Assembly (NCBI RefSeq): GCF_001642735.1
Contig: NZ_LWHM01000006.1
Coordinates: 62,001 to 126,000, forward strand
DNA: 64,000 nt
Reading direction: 5' to 3'
Source of the DNA: Pseudohongiella nitratireducens
GTDB lineage: Bacteria > Pseudomonadota > Gammaproteobacteria > Pseudomonadales > Pseudohongiellaceae
Both the position numbers and the translations under genes were made by a program. Under the pieces are notes generated by a model. That model made no database searches, was not told where the DNA came from, and was given only the letters and a program-made list of their open reading frames with translations. This document shows positions 21,933 to 32,350 of the stretch, one piece after another (the stretch's first letter is position 1; every line of letters starts with the position of its first letter).

Positions 21933-22531
21933 TATGCACTTCCCTCGTCTTCACCAATCACCAGAATATTCTCGGATTCATAGTAATGCGGAGGCACTTC
22001 CATATTTCGAGAAGCAGGCGAGTTGTTATAAACACGGCCAGCCATGTCGAACTTGGACCCGTGACACGGGCAGAAGAAACCACCTTTCCAGTTAGCCTCA
22101 AACGGCTCTGGCCGGATCTCCAGACGAGGTGTCGGAGAACAAAAGAGGTGAGGACACAGACCGATCAGAACCAGCACATCCGGTTCACGTGATCGGTAAG
22201 CGTTCTGCGCATATTCCGGTTGTTCCGGCTGCGTGGAATCCGGATCTTGCAACTGATCCGTAATAGTAGGAAGTGCATCGAGCGCTTCCTGGCTACGCTT
22301 GACTACGAAAATGGGTCTGCCGCGCCAGGCTGGAATGGGTCCCAAAATGCTGCCCTCTTCAAGGCGACTTACGTCCACCCTGACTGGAGCACCTGCCGCA
22401 CGTGCCTTTGCGCTTGGGTTCCAGGAACCGACGAAAGGTACTACCGCACCCACCACACCGGCTGCCCCTACGACCGAGGTCGACCCCAACAAAAACCGCC
22501 TGCGGCCAGAATCAGTACCGTCTTCACTCAC
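21932..22531 (-). CDS. petA: Rieske iron-sulfur subunit of the bc1 complex
   Basis: 199-residue Rieske protein that carries electrons from quinol to cytochrome c1. The N-terminus has a twin-arginine motif (GRRRFLLGS) and a membrane anchor at about 13-35. Cluster ligands are C126 and H128 (CPHLFC) and C154 and H157 (CPCHGS), with C131/C156 the expected disulfide. The first motif departs from the usual CTHLGC. Starts with GTG 8 bases after AGGAG. The stop shares one base with the downstream cytochrome start (TAATG). Confidence 0.94.
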   Translation of the reverse strand: MSEDGTDSGRRRFLLGSTSVVGAAGVVGAVVPFVGSWNPSAKARAAGAPVRVDVSRLEEGSILGPIPAWRGRPIFVVKRSQEALDALPTITDQLQDPDSTQPEQPEYAQNAYRSREPDVLVLIGLCPHLFCSPTPRLEIRPEPFEANWKGGFFCPCHGSKFDMAGRVYNNSPASRNMEVPPHYYESENILVIGEDEGSA

Positions 22532-22853
22532 CGTGTAATCTCCTGAGCTTTGTCGTCTGTCTTAAAGAATTGCGCCCGCCTTCAGAACAGGATGATCTGA
22601 TGCGGGGAAATCTGCTTGTGCTGCTAGGGTGCGCTAAGATGGCCTCCAAAAACGAAGACAGTCACATCCTGCCCCGTTATGTAGAGGTGAGCTGCTCCAA
22701 TCATTATTTTGATTTAAGAACAGCAATAGAAAGGCGCAAACCGGCAAGCGGGCGGAATGGTAGTTAATTTAGCGAGATTTTTCAAGCACTGATATCCCAC
22801 CAAAACACTTAACCCACTGAAATAAATAAGAATTTATTTTTTCAAAAAGACAT
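22532..22853. other. Intergenic region upstream of petA, nothing recognised
   Basis: About 320 bases between petA and the rpsI terminator. It must contain the promoter of the petA-cytochrome-sspAB unit (minus strand), but no convincing -35/-10 pair was found by eye, and no conserved RNA or small gene could be supported. Confidence 0.5.
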
Positions 22854-22891
22854 AAAAAAAGCGCCGCCTGACAAATCAGGGGCGCTTTTTT
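22854..22891 (-). terminator. Rho-independent terminator after rplM-rpsI
   Basis: GCGCCGCCTGA and TCAGGGGCGC pair (one mismatch or bulge) around a CAAA loop, flanked by a run of A on the left and a run of T on the right. On the minus strand the stem is followed by seven T, so it should end the rplM-rpsI message 70 bases past the rpsI stop. The T run on the plus side would allow use in both directions. Confidence 0.85.
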
Positions 22892-22961
22892 CAGAATCCA
22901 GCCAAAATAGCTGTTTTCCAAACAGGAAGTAACCTCAATAAACGAGGTCGCTCCCCAAAAA

Positions 22962-23354
22962 TTAACGCTTGGAGAACTGAGGACGCTTACGTGCTTTACG
23001 CAAACCGATCTTCTTACGCTCAACTGCACGCGCATCACGCGTTACAAAACCAGCTTTACGCAGCGGTGAACGGAATTCCTCATCATAGGCAATCAGCGCC
23101 CGCGTCAGACCATGACGAATTGCGCCCGCCTGGCCAAAGCTGCCACCACCGTTAACGGTCACTTTGATATCAAACTGATCGCTCAGTTCCAGCAATTCCA
23201 GCGGCTGTTTTACAATCATTTGCGCCACTTCACGGCCAAAGAATGTATCCAGCGTACGATTGTTAACAGTAATTGCGCCCGTTCCTTTCTGGATGAACAC
23301 ACGAGCGGTGGCAGTTTTACGTCTGCCAGTGCCATAGTATTGAGTTGTTGACAT
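22962..23354 (-). CDS. rpsI: 30S ribosomal protein S9
   Basis: Small-subunit protein whose C-terminal tail reaches the P-site tRNA. The 130-residue product has the family signatures [28 protein letters not shown] and the basic C-terminus ending KRPQFSKR. Same length as E. coli S9. It follows rplM after 27 bases, as in most bacteria. Confidence 0.98.
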   Translation of the reverse strand: MSTTQYYGTGRRKTATARVFIQKGTGAITVNNRTLDTFFGREVAQMIVKQPLELLELSDQFDIKVTVNGGGSFGQAGAIRHGLTRALIAYDEEFRSPLRKAGFVTRDARAVERKKIGLRKARKRPQFSKR

Positions 23355-23381
23355 AGGGATTCCGAGGACCTCGTTAAATTC

Positions 23382-23810
23382 TTACAGTTGCAGCGCCTGT
23401 GGCTGCTGCGCCGCGTGTGGATGCTCAGTACCGGCATACACTTTAAGCTTTTTAAACATGGCTCGACCCAGTGGCGTACGAGGCAGCATACCTTTAACAG
23501 CAAGCTTGAGTACGCGCTCTGGAGAGCGATCGATCAGCTTTTCAAAGCTGAAAGATTTCAGGCCACCCGGGTGACCGGAATGACGATGATACATCTTGTC
23601 AGATGCTTTATTGCCGGTCACGCGAACTTTTTCAGCGTTCACTACCACGACGAAGTCGCCGGTATCCACGTGAGGCGTGTATTCTGGCTTGTGTTTTCCA
23701 CGCAGGCGAGTTGCGATTTCCGTCGCCAGTCGACCCAGCGTCTTATCTTCCGCATCTATCAACAGCCAGTTGTGTTCAACATTCTGTGGCTTTGCACTAA
23801 AAGTTTTCAT
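23382..23810 (-). CDS. rplM: 50S ribosomal protein L13
   Basis: Early-assembling large-subunit protein. The 142-residue product (same length as E. coli L13) has [45 protein letters not shown] and the [10 protein letters not shown] motif. A GTG at 23822 would add four residues, but the ATG at 23810 (MKTFSAKP) is the family start. Forms an operon with rpsI. Confidence 0.98.
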   Translation of the reverse strand: MKTFSAKPQNVEHNWLLIDAEDKTLGRLATEIATRLRGKHKPEYTPHVDTGDFVVVVNAEKVRVTGNKASDKMYHRHSGHPGGLKSFSFEKLIDRSPERVLKLAVKGMLPRTPLGRAMFKKLKVYAGTEHPHAAQQPQALQL

Positions 23811-23934
23811 TTTAAACGTCACCGAACGAGCATTATCTTCAGGGAGCGCGAAGTTTACAGAAGCGCCCCAAGAACATCAAGTATTTTTATGGACAATATT
23901 ACTGATTGCAGCAACCACCAGTATCGTGATTCCG

Positions 23935-25092
23935 CTATGGTCTGTGCTCCAACGCCAGATAGTCTCTGGACTGCATCTCCAGCAAACGACTCTGGGTGCG
24001 CTCAAATACAAACGCCAGGTCGTCACCTATATATAAGGCACGCAGTTCGACCTCTGCCGACAGCAATAACTTTACGTGGCGATCATACAGCTCATCGACC
24101 AAACTCACAAATCTTCTTGCCTTATCATCGTTGGCTGCTGCCAGCTGCGGAACCCCGGACAGCAGCAAAGTATGGTACTCGCGCGCCAGCTCAATATAGT
24201 CAAATGCACTGCGTGTACCACCGCAAAGCACTTCAAAATCAAACCAGACCACTCCGTCGGATTCCATTCTGGCAGGCACCTGACGCCCCAGCACCTCGAT
24301 CTCAACATCTCGGCGGCAACGCAACTGATCCGTGGCCAGGTTTTCAAAAGCTCCCTGCAAAGCAGCCTCCGAGTCATCACCCAGGGGCGAGAAATACAAT
24401 GGCGCCTGCTCCAGCGTGCGAAGCCGGTAATCAACCCCGCCGTCCAGCTCAAAAACCCGGGTATGCGTCTTTACCAGCTCAATAGCCGGCAAAAACCGTT
24501 GTCGCTGCAATCCGTTTTCGTAGAGTTTATCCGGGTGGATATTTGACGTCGCCACAAGAACAACGCCTCGCTCAAACAAACGCCCCAGCAACCCCGCAAG
24601 AATCATGGCATCACCGATATCCGACACAAAGAATTCATCAAAGCAAAGCACTCGCGCCTGATCAGCAATAGCATCCGCCACACGCTCCAGTGGATCCTTG
24701 CTACCTTTGTGCGCTTTCAATCCGGCGTGAACCTGCTGCATAAAGCGATGAAAGTGGGTGCGCTGCTTGTGTTCGAATGGCAGGCTGTCATAGAACAGGT
24801 CCATAACATAAGTTTTACCTCTGCCAACTCCGCCATAAAAATAACATCCTTGCGGCGACGCTGACTCAACCGGCCCTGACAGCCACGATGGCAGCGCGGC
24901 CCTGACTCGCCCCAGCCAGCCTGGGGAGGAAGGCGCCTGATTCAGCTGCACATAAAGCGAGTCAAGATAAGCAATCGCTGCCGCCTGCGCTTTATCTTTC
25001 TGAATGCGACCGCTGGCCAGGTCATTCTCATAACGCTGCCGGGGTCGAAGAGCCAAAGTATCCTGCAACATCCCAGAGTTCCTGTGTTTCAA
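23935..25092 (-). CDS. zapE: Cell division ATPase ZapE
   Basis: AFG1-type AAA+ ATPase that interacts with the Z-ring in E. coli. The 385-residue protein has Walker A GGVGRGKT (87-94), HFHRFMQQVH, Walker B VLCFDEF, and sensor-1 region LVATSNIHPDKLYENGLQRQRFLP, which is specific for this family. Length is normal. It lies upstream of rplM-rpsI on the same strand and divergent from zapG; both zap genes act on division. Confidence 0.95.
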   Translation of the reverse strand: MKHRNSGMLQDTLALRPRQRYENDLASGRIQKDKAQAAAIAYLDSLYVQLNQAPSSPGWLGRVRAALPSWLSGPVESASPQGCYFYGGVGRGKTYVMDLFYDSLPFEHKQRTHFHRFMQQVHAGLKAHKGSKDPLERVADAIADQARVLCFDEFFVSDIGDAMILAGLLGRLFERGVVLVATSNIHPDKLYENGLQRQRFLPAIELVKTHTRVFELDGGVDYRLRTLEQAPLYFSPLGDDSEAALQGAFENLATDQLRCRRDVEIEVLGRQVPARMESDGVVWFDFEVLCGGTRSAFDYIELAREYHTLLLSGVPQLAAANDDKARRFVSLVDELYDRHVKLLLSAEVELRALYIGDDLAFVFERTQSRLLEMQSRDYLALEHRP

Positions 25093-25168
25093 GTGCCGCG
25101 CATTTTATGCCACTCAGCCCCGCTATACCAGATCAGCCACAGATAATTCCGACCTTCTTTTTCGCGTC

Positions 25169-25197
25169 TCTACATGCTCCCCACTTCATGATAGAAT
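25169..25197 (+). promoter_or_regulatory. Probable zapG promoter
   Basis: TCTACA (25169-25174), a 17-base spacer and TAGAAT (25192-25197) fit a sigma-70 promoter with four of six and five of six matches. Transcription would start near 25204, about 70 bases before zapG. Confidence 0.5.
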
Positions 25198-25272
25198 CGC
25201 GAATCGCTAATACAGAAACACCATTGGCGGTTAATCACAAAGCACTCATTAATAAAAGCAGAAGGTACTTCT

Positions 25273-25869
25273 ATGATTTGGTTGACAGGTATCACGTGCT
25301 TGGCGGTCGGACTGGCTGCAGGCTTGCTATTGGCGCGAATTATCAAGGGCGACAATCCGGCACGAGTCAACGAGCTTGAGAACAGACTGCAAGATCTACA
25401 ACGCGATCAGGCAGTGTATCGGGATCAGGTAAGTGAGCATTTCAACACAACTGCAGAACTGGTTCACCAGATGACCGAAAGCTACCGTGATGTCTACCAG
25501 CATCTCGCCAGCGGTGCTCAGAATCTGTGCACAGAAGATGTCGCGAGCAAACTACTTCCTGCCGGTGAGCAAAAGATGTTTGCCTCGGATGAAGACAGCT
25601 CTAATGTTGATGCAACAAACACCAAGGCCAAGGGCAGCGATAGCATAGAGCAGCCTAAAGACTATGCTCCGAAAAAGTCCTCTGGTCCTGGCGCACTTTC
25701 CGAAGAGTTCGGTCTTGAGAAAGAAAAGCACGAAGACCAGAACCAGGATGACAGTGCAAACGAGAAACAGAACAGCAGCGAAAGTGAAAGCGACAACAAC
25801 AGCGATGCTGACAGCGACAAGGAAAGCGACAGCAATTCCGACGCCAGCACCACTGACAAAAAGCAGTAG
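25273..25869 (+). CDS. zapG: ZapG/YhcB family inner-membrane protein (DUF1043) with acidic tail
   Basis: 198-residue membrane protein: one N-terminal membrane segment (about 3-22), then a coiled coil (ENRLQDLQRDQAVYRDQVSEHF) and the conserved HQMTESYRDVYQHLASGAQNLC region of DUF1043. In E. coli it links division and envelope synthesis. From about residue 100 the protein becomes a low-complexity tail rich in S, D, E, N and K, ending in repeated DSD/SDS units. That tail makes it longer than E. coli YhcB (about 130). It is divergent from zapE. Confidence 0.9.
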   Translation: MIWLTGITCLAVGLAAGLLLARIIKGDNPARVNELENRLQDLQRDQAVYRDQVSEHFNTTAELVHQMTESYRDVYQHLASGAQNLCTEDVASKLLPAGEQKMFASDEDSSNVDATNTKAKGSDSIEQPKDYAPKKSSGPGALSEEFGLEKEKHEDQNQDDSANEKQNSSESESDNNSDADSDKESDSNSDASTTDKKQ

Positions 25870-25905
25870 CTCTCAACTGCCAATCGACAAGTAATTTACT
25901 GCATA

Positions 25906-25933
25906 CCGCTCAGCAGGAAGCTGGGCGGTTTTT
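25906..25933 (+). terminator. Terminator after zapG
   Basis: CCGCTCAG and CTGGGCGG pair (one T:G pair) around CAGGAAG and are followed by five T. It ends the zapG message 36 bases past its stop and only 20 bases before cysD, so the cysD message must either start inside it or read through. Confidence 0.7.
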
Positions 25934-25952
25934 CAGTCTATGGGAATGATAA

Positions 25953-26861
25953 ATGGCCGACTACAACCTGACTCATCTTAAGCAACTCGAAGCGGAAAGC
26001 ATACATATCATCCGGGAGGTCGCGGCTCAGTTCGACAACCCTGTCATGCTTTATTCAATTGGTAAAGACTCTTCGGTCATGCTCCACCTGGCAATGAAGG
26101 CATTTTATCCAGGCCGTCCGCCGTTCCCCTTAATGCACGTCGATACCACCTGGAAATTCAAGGAAATGATCCAGTTTCGTGATGACCAGATGGAAAAGCT
26201 GGGCCTCGACCTGATCGTTCACAAAAATCAGGAAGGTATCGATGCCGGGATCGGGCCATTCACTCATGGCAGCGAAAAGCATACCGACATCATGAAGACC
26301 CAGGCGCTGCGCCAGGCCTTGAACATGCATAAGTTCGACGCGGCATTTGGCGGGGGACGACGCGACGAAGAGAAATCCCGGGCCAAGGAACGGGTGTTCT
26401 CATTCCGCGACAAGAACCATTCCTGGGACCCCAAGAACCAGCGCCCCGAACTGTGGAACATCTATAACGGCAAGATTAACAAAGGTGAGAGTATCCGGGT
26501 CTTCCCGCTTTCCAACTGGACTGAGCTGGATATATGGCAGTACATCTACCTGAACGATATCGATATCGTGCCACTGTACTTTGCCAAGGAGCGTCCGGTC
26601 GTCAACATGGATGGCGTTGACATCATGGTTGATGACGATCGCATGCCGATTACCCCGGAAACCAAAGTAGAGAACAAAATGGTGCGTTTCCGCACCCTGG
26701 GCTGTTACCCATTAACCGGCGCCGTCGAGTCCAAAGCCACCACATTGCCTGAAATTATTCAGGAAATGTTGCTGACGACCAGTTCGGAGCGCCAGGGCCG
26801 CCTCATTGACTCAGACCAGGCCGGTTCAATGGAAGAAAAGAAACGCAAAGGATATTTTTAA
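25953..26861 (+). CDS. cysD: Sulfate adenylyltransferase subunit 2
   Basis: Small subunit of ATP sulfurylase; makes APS from sulfate and ATP in assimilatory sulfate reduction. The 302-residue product has the PP-loop-type motif [20 protein letters not shown], the [14 protein letters not shown] motif and the C-terminal arginine-rich RQGRLID segment. Length equals the E. coli protein. It precedes cysNC by 2 bases, with which it forms the active complex. Confidence 0.97.
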   Translation: MADYNLTHLKQLEAESIHIIREVAAQFDNPVMLYSIGKDSSVMLHLAMKAFYPGRPPFPLMHVDTTWKFKEMIQFRDDQMEKLGLDLIVHKNQEGIDAGIGPFTHGSEKHTDIMKTQALRQALNMHKFDAAFGGGRRDEEKSRAKERVFSFRDKNHSWDPKNQRPELWNIYNGKINKGESIRVFPLSNWTELDIWQYIYLNDIDIVPLYFAKERPVVNMDGVDIMVDDDRMPITPETKVENKMVRFRTLGCYPLTGAVESKATTLPEIIQEMLLTTSSERQGRLIDSDQAGSMEEKKRKGYF

Positions 26862-26863
26862 TC

Positions 26864-28774
26864 ATGTCACACCAATCAGAATTGATCAGCACAGATATCA
26901 CGGCCTACCTGGCCCAGCACGAGCGCAAGGAACTGCTGCGATTCCTGACCTGTGGCAGTGTGGATGACGGCAAAAGCACGTTAATCGGGCGCCTGCTTCA
27001 CGACTCCAAAATGATCTACGAAGATCAATTGGCTGCCATTCAGAAAGACAGCCAGAAAGTCGGTACCACAGGCGACAAGATTGACCTGGCCTTGCTGGTG
27101 GACGGTCTGCAAGCTGAGCGTGAGCAAGGCATCACGATTGACGTGGCCTACCGCTATTTCTCAACCTCCAAACGCAAGTTCATCATTGCCGACACCCCCG
27201 GGCATGAGCAATACACACGCAACATGGCAACCGGGGCATCAACTTGTGATCTGGCCGTCATACTGATTGATGCCCGGCACGGTGTGCAGGTACAGACAAG
27301 ACGCCATAGCTTCATCACTTCATTGCTTGGCATCCGCCACATCGTTGTTGCTGTCAACAAGATGGACCTGGTTGATTACAGCGAAGAGCGGTTCGAAGAG
27401 ATCAAAAAAGACTACCTGGAGTTCAGGAAAAACCTGCCTGACGCCGAATTTCACTTTATTCCAATGTCGGCACTAGACGGCGACAACGTCGTAAACAACA
27501 GCACTAACATGGAGTGGTACGACGGCCCTACCCTGATGTGGCTGCTGGAAAATGTGGAGCTGGCAGAAGACAAAAACTACCAGGATTTCCGCCTGCCGGT
27601 TCAGTACGTTAACCGCCCCAACCTGAACTTCCGTGGCTTCTGCGGCACTATCGCCTCAGGGGTTGTACGCAAGGGCGACGAAATCATCGTCCTGCCTTCT
27701 CGCAAGAAAAGCCGGGTCAAGTCCATTGTGACTTATGAAGAAGAGCTGGAACTGGCTTTCTCTGATATGGCGATAACGTTAACCCTGGAAGATGAGATTG
27801 ATGTCAGCCGTGGCGACATGATCGTTCATCGCGACAACCAGCCTGCCGTAACCGATGAGTTTGAGGCAACTGTTGTCTGGATGATAGAAGAGCCCCTGCT
27901 ACCCGGCAAATTGTATGACTTTAAACTGGCTGGCAAGACGGTCAGCGGACGCATCAATGCCATCAAGCACCAGATTGATGTCAATACGCTGGCTGAGAAC
28001 CCTTCACCGTCTCTGGAACTGAACGAGATTGGTGTTTGTGAAATCAGTGTCGACCAACCCGTCTGCGTTGACGCCTATACCAAAAATCGTAATACCGGCT
28101 CCTTTATCGTCATTGATCGTCTCAGCAACGTCACTGTTGGCGGCGGCATGATTTCCTCTGATGCGACCACCAAGAAACGTCGCAACCGCAGCAGCACAAC
28201 ACACGTGACACGTGAAGAGCGGGCCGCACGTTATGGCCAGAAGCCAGCCACAGTGATGTTCATCGGTGTATCCGGGTCGGGCAAATCAACACTGGCACAC
28301 GGGCTTGAGCGCCGACTGTTTGACCTGGGGCGGGTAAGCACTGTGCTGGATGGCAAGGCGATGCGCCTGGGCATCAGCAAAGACTTGCCACATGATGCCG
28401 AAGGCCGTGCCGAGAACTTGCGCCGCAGTGCACACGTGGCACGCTTCATCAATGACTCGGGCCTGATTTGCTGCGCAGCTTTTGTGGCACCAAACCCGGA
28501 TTCGCGTGAGCATGCGATCAGTGTGATCGGCAAGGACAACTGCCACATCATCTATCTGAACCCACCAATCGAGGTGTGTCAGCAACGTGACCCCAGTGGT
28601 ATTTATGCGGCAGCTGAAGCAACGGGTTCAGCCGATATACCGGGCATCTCTTTCCCTTACGCACCGCCAGAAAATGTCGCACTGGAGCTGGATACTGATG
28701 CCTTGTCGGTTGAAGACTGTCTGGACAAAGTGGTTGAACTGATGCAAGAGACCGGCATCCTCAACGCTCGCTAA
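26864..28774 (+). CDS. cysNC: Bifunctional sulfate adenylyltransferase subunit 1 / APS kinase
   Basis: Fusion of the regulatory GTPase of ATP sulfurylase (residues 1-about 440) and APS kinase (about 455-636); makes APS and then PAPS. GTPase motifs are [26 protein letters not shown] and NKMD. APS kinase has its own P-loop GVSGSGKST (from residue 468), [13 protein letters not shown] and PDSREHA-like sequence. Such CysNC/NodQ fusions are common in proteobacteria. A hairpin follows the stop by 35 bases. Confidence 0.97.
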   Translation: MSHQSELISTDITAYLAQHERKELLRFLTCGSVDDGKSTLIGRLLHDSKMIYEDQLAAIQKDSQKVGTTGDKIDLALLVDGLQAEREQGITIDVAYRYFSTSKRKFIIADTPGHEQYTRNMATGASTCDLAVILIDARHGVQVQTRRHSFITSLLGIRHIVVAVNKMDLVDYSEERFEEIKKDYLEFRKNLPDAEFHFIPMSALDGDNVVNNSTNMEWYDGPTLMWLLENVELAEDKNYQDFRLPVQYVNRPNLNFRGFCGTIASGVVRKGDEIIVLPSRKKSRVKSIVTYEEELELAFSDMAITLTLEDEIDVSRGDMIVHRDNQPAVTDEFEATVVWMIEEPLLPGKLYDFKLAGKTVSGRINAIKHQIDVNTLAENPSPSLELNEIGVCEISVDQPVCVDAYTKNRNTGSFIVIDRLSNVTVGGGMISSDATTKKRRNRSSTTHVTREERAARYGQKPATVMFIGVSGSGKSTLAHGLERRLFDLGRVSTVLDGKAMRLGISKDLPHDAEGRAENLRRSAHVARFINDSGLICCAAFVAPNPDSREHAISVIGKDNCHIIYLNPPIEVCQQRDPSGIYAAAEATGSADIPGISFPYAPPENVALELDTDALSVEDCLDKVVELMQETGILNAR

Positions 28775-28809
28775 CACTGGCGCAGACCAACCTCAAGTCA
28801 CATTACCCC

Positions 28810-28850
28810 AAAGCCCATCTGACAGCATACCAAGATGTCAGGCGGGCTTT
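28810..28850 (+). terminator. Hairpin after cysNC
   Basis: AAAGCCC-AT-CTGACA pairs with TGTCAG-GC-GGGCTTT around an 11-base loop. It lies between the convergent cysNC and Nif3-family stops. The T run is short (three T within the stem end), so termination strength is uncertain. Confidence 0.6.
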
Positions 28851-28893
28851 GTCGATTCAGGGGGCCAGCAAGCCTGTTAGCAGGTCCCCGGCG

Positions 28894-29661
28894 TTAAACC
28901 GGGTTATCAATATCGACAAACTCATGCACCAGGTCATATTCAGCAGCCAGCCACTCGCCTAACGCTTTAGCACCATAGCGCTCAGTCGCATGGTGGCCCG
29001 CTGCATAGTAATGAATACCCAGTTCCCGTGCAGTATGAAAGGTGGGTTCTGACACCTCACCGGAAATATAGGCATCTGCGCCAATGTCCACGGCACGATG
29101 AATATATGACTGTGCCCCACCGGTGCACCAGGCAATACGCTTAATGGTCTTATTCGCCGACGGGGCAATGTGCAATGCCTGACGTCCCAGCTTCTCATGC
29201 AGGCGACTTGCCAGTTGTTCGCCAGAGATCGCTTCGTCCAGGTCTGCAAACAACCCCATGACCTGGTTATTCTGTTTCATCAACTCCCCGCTGACCGGCA
29301 AGTCGAGCACCCGCGCCAACTGAACGTTATTGCCAAACTCAGCATGCGCATCCAGCGGCAAGTGGTAGGCCAGCAGATTGATATCATGCTCCAGCAGTAA
29401 TTTCAGTCGCTGTTTCTTCATGCCAGCCACTGCTGCAGGTTCGCCTTTCCAGAAATACCCATGATGAACCAGTACCGTATCAGCCTGGCGTTCAATAGCC
29501 GCTTCGATCAGTGCCTGGCTGGCGGTAACCCCGCTGATAATGCGACGAACCGTACCGGCCCCCTCCACTTGCAGCCCATTCGGACAATAATCATTAAACT
29601 GGTCTACGCGCAACATGCGACTTAATTGTTTGACGAGATCATCTCGTAATACTGTCATCAT
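28894..29661 (-). CDS. Nif3-like dinuclear metal centre protein (YbgI family)
   Basis: 255-residue member of the Nif3/YbgI (GTP cyclohydrolase-I type 2-like) family. The metal-binding histidines of the family are visible in VLVHHGYFW (HH), AYHLPLDAH, and near the C-terminus AAGHHATERYG. The biochemical function of the family is not established. Two ATGs at 29661 and 29658 share one AGGA. Divergent from the DegS-like protease with a very short spacer. Confidence 0.92.
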   Translation of the reverse strand: MMTVLRDDLVKQLSRMLRVDQFNDYCPNGLQVEGAGTVRRIISGVTASQALIEAAIERQADTVLVHHGYFWKGEPAAVAGMKKQRLKLLLEHDINLLAYHLPLDAHAEFGNNVQLARVLDLPVSGELMKQNNQVMGLFADLDEAISGEQLASRLHEKLGRQALHIAPSANKTIKRIAWCTGGAQSYIHRAVDIGADAYISGEVSEPTFHTARELGIHYYAAGHHATERYGAKALGEWLAAEYDLVHEFVDIDNPV

Positions 29662-29718
29662 TTATTTCCTGTGTGTTACCTTCACATTAATGCAAATAAT
29701 TCGCATAATGCGTCAACT

Positions 29719-30945
29719 ATGAAAAACCTTTTGCAGATTACAGGCTGGCCAGTACTGAGTGGTGTGCTCATCGCACTGGTCATGTTCCAATACCAGCAGA
29801 TCAGCCAGCTATCTTCTGAGGTCAGCCAGCTTGCGACCGCGATAGAGCGGCAGCCTCAGGCAATGACAACAAACACCAATACTGCCAGCTCCTATGCTTC
29901 TGCCATCGCCATGGCAGCTCCTTCGGTCGTCAGCATTCATTCGACCATTCGTGAGCAGATACAGCTGCCTCCTACCGAAGAGTTGCCCTCTGCCTTGCGG
30001 GAACTGTTACAGGATATTCCCTCTGAGCGTCTTTGGGACAGCCTTGGGTCTGGCGTTGCCGTGACCAACGAAGGCCACATCCTGACAGCACTGCATGTTA
30101 TCGAAGGCGCAGAAGAGATTGAAGTCCATTTCAATGATGGCAACCAGGGGACTGTCACAGGTCGAGCAGAATTAGTCGGCTCTGATGCAGCAACAGATCT
30201 GGCACTGCTGAAAGTAGACGGAGACACTTTCCCCCCCGCGATTCCCGTAGGTACCTCAGACCATATTAAGGTTGGTGATACCGTATTGACGATCGGCTAC
30301 CCGCGCCGGGATCTGATGAACCAGAAATCCGTTTCCCGCGGCATTGTCAGCGCACTCGGCATTCCCCGTGATGGTTTACCCGTGGTTGAATATATCCAGA
30401 CTGATGCTGCCATGAATTATGGTAATTCTGGGGGCGCACTGATCAATGCCGAGGGCAAACTGATCGGCATCAACTCCTTCATCTACTCGGAATCAGGTGG
30501 CTCCGATGGTATCGGTTTTGCCGTTCCGGTTAACAAGGCCATGATCGTGGCAGAACAGTTAATCGAACACGGCCAGGTGACGCCGGGCTATCTTGGTGTA
30601 ATAACAGGCGAACTTTTAACAGAAGAGAGCAGCCAGACCTTCTTTGGCACCCCGGATATTCATGGGTTATTGGTTGAACAGGTCACTGAAGGCAGCCCGG
30701 CGGCCAATGCCGGCATCCAGGCTGGCGACGTGATGGTCCAGATTGATGGCCGGACGATTGATAGTGTCATCGGCGCCATCGAGCAGATTAACCGCAAACT
30801 GCCCGGTCAGACTGTCGTTCTCCAATTGTATCGAAATGGCCGTTACATGGATCAGACAGTCACACTGGGCAGCGGGACTGCCCAATACCGAACACAGTTC
30901 AACGCCGGGCAGAGCAGCAGCTCAATCCTGCGTAATAACGATTAG
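29719..30945 (+). CDS. degS: DegS/AlgW-type membrane-anchored periplasmic serine protease
   Basis: Site-1 protease of the envelope stress pathway, which cuts an anti-sigma factor (RseA/MucA type) after sensing misfolded porins. The 408-residue protein has an N-terminal membrane anchor (about 5-25), a trypsin-like domain with triad H126 (TALHVI), D160 (DAATDLALL) and S237 (GNSGGAL), and one C-terminal PDZ domain (from about 300, GYLGVITGELL). One PDZ and an uncleaved anchor favour DegS over DegP. The ATG at 29719 lacks a clear ribosome site; a GTG at 29671 would add 16 residues. The link to murA-his genes is as for algW in Pseudomonas. Confidence 0.93.
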   Translation: MKNLLQITGWPVLSGVLIALVMFQYQQISQLSSEVSQLATAIERQPQAMTTNTNTASSYASAIAMAAPSVVSIHSTIREQIQLPPTEELPSALRELLQDIPSERLWDSLGSGVAVTNEGHILTALHVIEGAEEIEVHFNDGNQGTVTGRAELVGSDAATDLALLKVDGDTFPPAIPVGTSDHIKVGDTVLTIGYPRRDLMNQKSVSRGIVSALGIPRDGLPVVEYIQTDAAMNYGNSGGALINAEGKLIGINSFIYSESGGSDGIGFAVPVNKAMIVAEQLIEHGQVTPGYLGVITGELLTEESSQTFFGTPDIHGLLVEQVTEGSPAANAGIQAGDVMVQIDGRTIDSVIGAIEQINRKLPGQTVVLQLYRNGRYMDQTVTLGSGTAQYRTQFNAGQSSSSILRNND

Positions 30946-30997
30946 CACCCTGGTTAAGGCGCGCGCTGCAACTGACCAGGAGACTAACAACACCTGC

Positions 30998-32335
30998 CTA
31001 AAGTTTTTCCCGGCCCGGTATTCGCCAGGCGGCAGATAATGCGTGCGCCTGCAGGCGTTCATTGGTCGCCAGCGTCTCAGCGACCGGCGCCAACGCCGCC
31101 GCACCTTCCGGAGAGCATTGAATGATGGAGCTGCGCTTCTGGAAATCATAAACACCCAGCGGCGAAAAGAAGCGTGCCGTTCCGGAGGTTGGCAGGACAT
31201 GGCAAGGTCCCGCGCAATAATCACCCAGGGCTTCCGGGGTATGACGCCCCAGAAAAATCGCACCGGCATGCTTTACGCCCGGTAGCCATTGCTGGGGGTC
31301 AGCCACTGAGAGTTCCAGGTGCTCAGGCGCTATCTGATTACAAACATCCAGGGCCTGCTGGTCATTTTCAACCAGTATCAATGCGCCGCGGTCGCGAAGC
31401 GATGTTGCAATGATGTTCCGACGCTCCATCTTTGGTAACAACCGAGCAATACTGGCAGCAACCTGATCGAGAAACGCTGCATTCGGACTGATCAGAATAG
31501 ATTGCGCCTGCTCATCATGTTCAGCCTGAGAGAACAGATCCATTGCGATCCAATCGGGATCGGTATGCCCATCACAAACCACCGTTAACTCGGATGGGCC
31601 GGCTACCATATCGATACCGACCTCACCGAAAACCTGTTTTTTCGCAGCCGTGACGAAAACGTTGCCCGGGCCGACAATTTTGTCGACACGCGGCACTGTC
31701 TCAGTACCAAACGCCAGCGCTCCCACAGCCTGTGCTCCACCCAGGGTATAAACCTGGTCAACACCGGCCACAGCGGCAGCAGCAAATATCAGTTGCCCCT
31801 CGCCACCGTCATCTCCCTGGTAGGGAGTTGGCACCACCATAATGACTTGCTCGACTCCAGCGACTTTGGCAGGAATCGCGTTCATTAACACGGAAGAAGG
31901 ATAGTTAGCCTTGCCACCGGGTACATAAATCCCCACCCTCTCCAGTGCCACAACATGCTGACCGTAGACAGATCCGTCCTCTTCCTCATATTGCCAGGAT
32001 GGTTGCTTCTGGTGTTCGTGATAGCGTCGTATCCGTTCAGCCGCCAGGTGTAAAGCGTGTGACAGATCCTCCGGCAATGCTGCCAGTGCCGCCTGTAACT
32101 GCGCCTGGGTCACCGTTAACTGTGCCATCGAAGACACATCATTACGCCGATCAAACTTTTGTGTGTAGGCAACAACGGCTGAATCACCATTCTGGCGGAC
32201 ATCAGCCAGAATTGAGGCCACTGTTTCACTCAGCGACTGTTCTTCAATCATACGACGATTCAGCAAATCAGCCAGTTCACTATCGAAACCGGCCTCGGTG
32301 GTCGACATGCGTCTTATCTTGAATTCGTTAGTCAT
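30998..32335 (-). CDS. hisD: Histidinol dehydrogenase
   Basis: Zinc- and NAD-dependent enzyme for the last two steps of histidine synthesis. The 445-residue product has [50 protein letters not shown] (metal and catalytic residues) and [28 protein letters not shown]. It follows hisG by 15 bases. hisC, which often follows in Pseudomonas, is absent here; the next gene is the convergent DegS-like protease. Confidence 0.97.
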   Translation of the reverse strand: MTNEFKIRRMSTTEAGFDSELADLLNRRMIEEQSLSETVASILADVRQNGDSAVVAYTQKFDRRNDVSSMAQLTVTQAQLQAALAALPEDLSHALHLAAERIRRYHEHQKQPSWQYEEEDGSVYGQHVVALERVGIYVPGGKANYPSSVLMNAIPAKVAGVEQVIMVVPTPYQGDDGGEGQLIFAAAAVAGVDQVYTLGGAQAVGALAFGTETVPRVDKIVGPGNVFVTAAKKQVFGEVGIDMVAGPSELTVVCDGHTDPDWIAMDLFSQAEHDEQAQSILISPNAAFLDQVAASIARLLPKMERRNIIATSLRDRGALILVENDQQALDVCNQIAPEHLELSVADPQQWLPGVKHAGAIFLGRHTPEALGDYCAGPCHVLPTSGTARFFSPLGVYDFQKRSSIIQCSPEGAAALAPVAETLATNERLQAHALSAAWRIPGREKL

Positions 32336-32350
32336 CTTGAACGACCTTAA

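Noticed and set aside
22402-22767. Plus-strand open frame over the petA start and upstream gap
   Set aside because: It overlaps the petA N-terminus in antisense and has biased basic composition; no start signal.
23388-24485. Long plus-strand open frame of 365 codons opposite rplM and zapE
   Set aside because: It runs antisense across two well-identified conserved genes, its product is arginine/proline/histidine-rich with no recognisable domain, and it has no promoter or ribosome site.
25655-25883. Two overlapping minus-strand Cys/Ser/Leu-rich frames opposite zapG
   Set aside because: They are the antisense reading of the repetitive acidic tail of ZapG and have repeat composition only.
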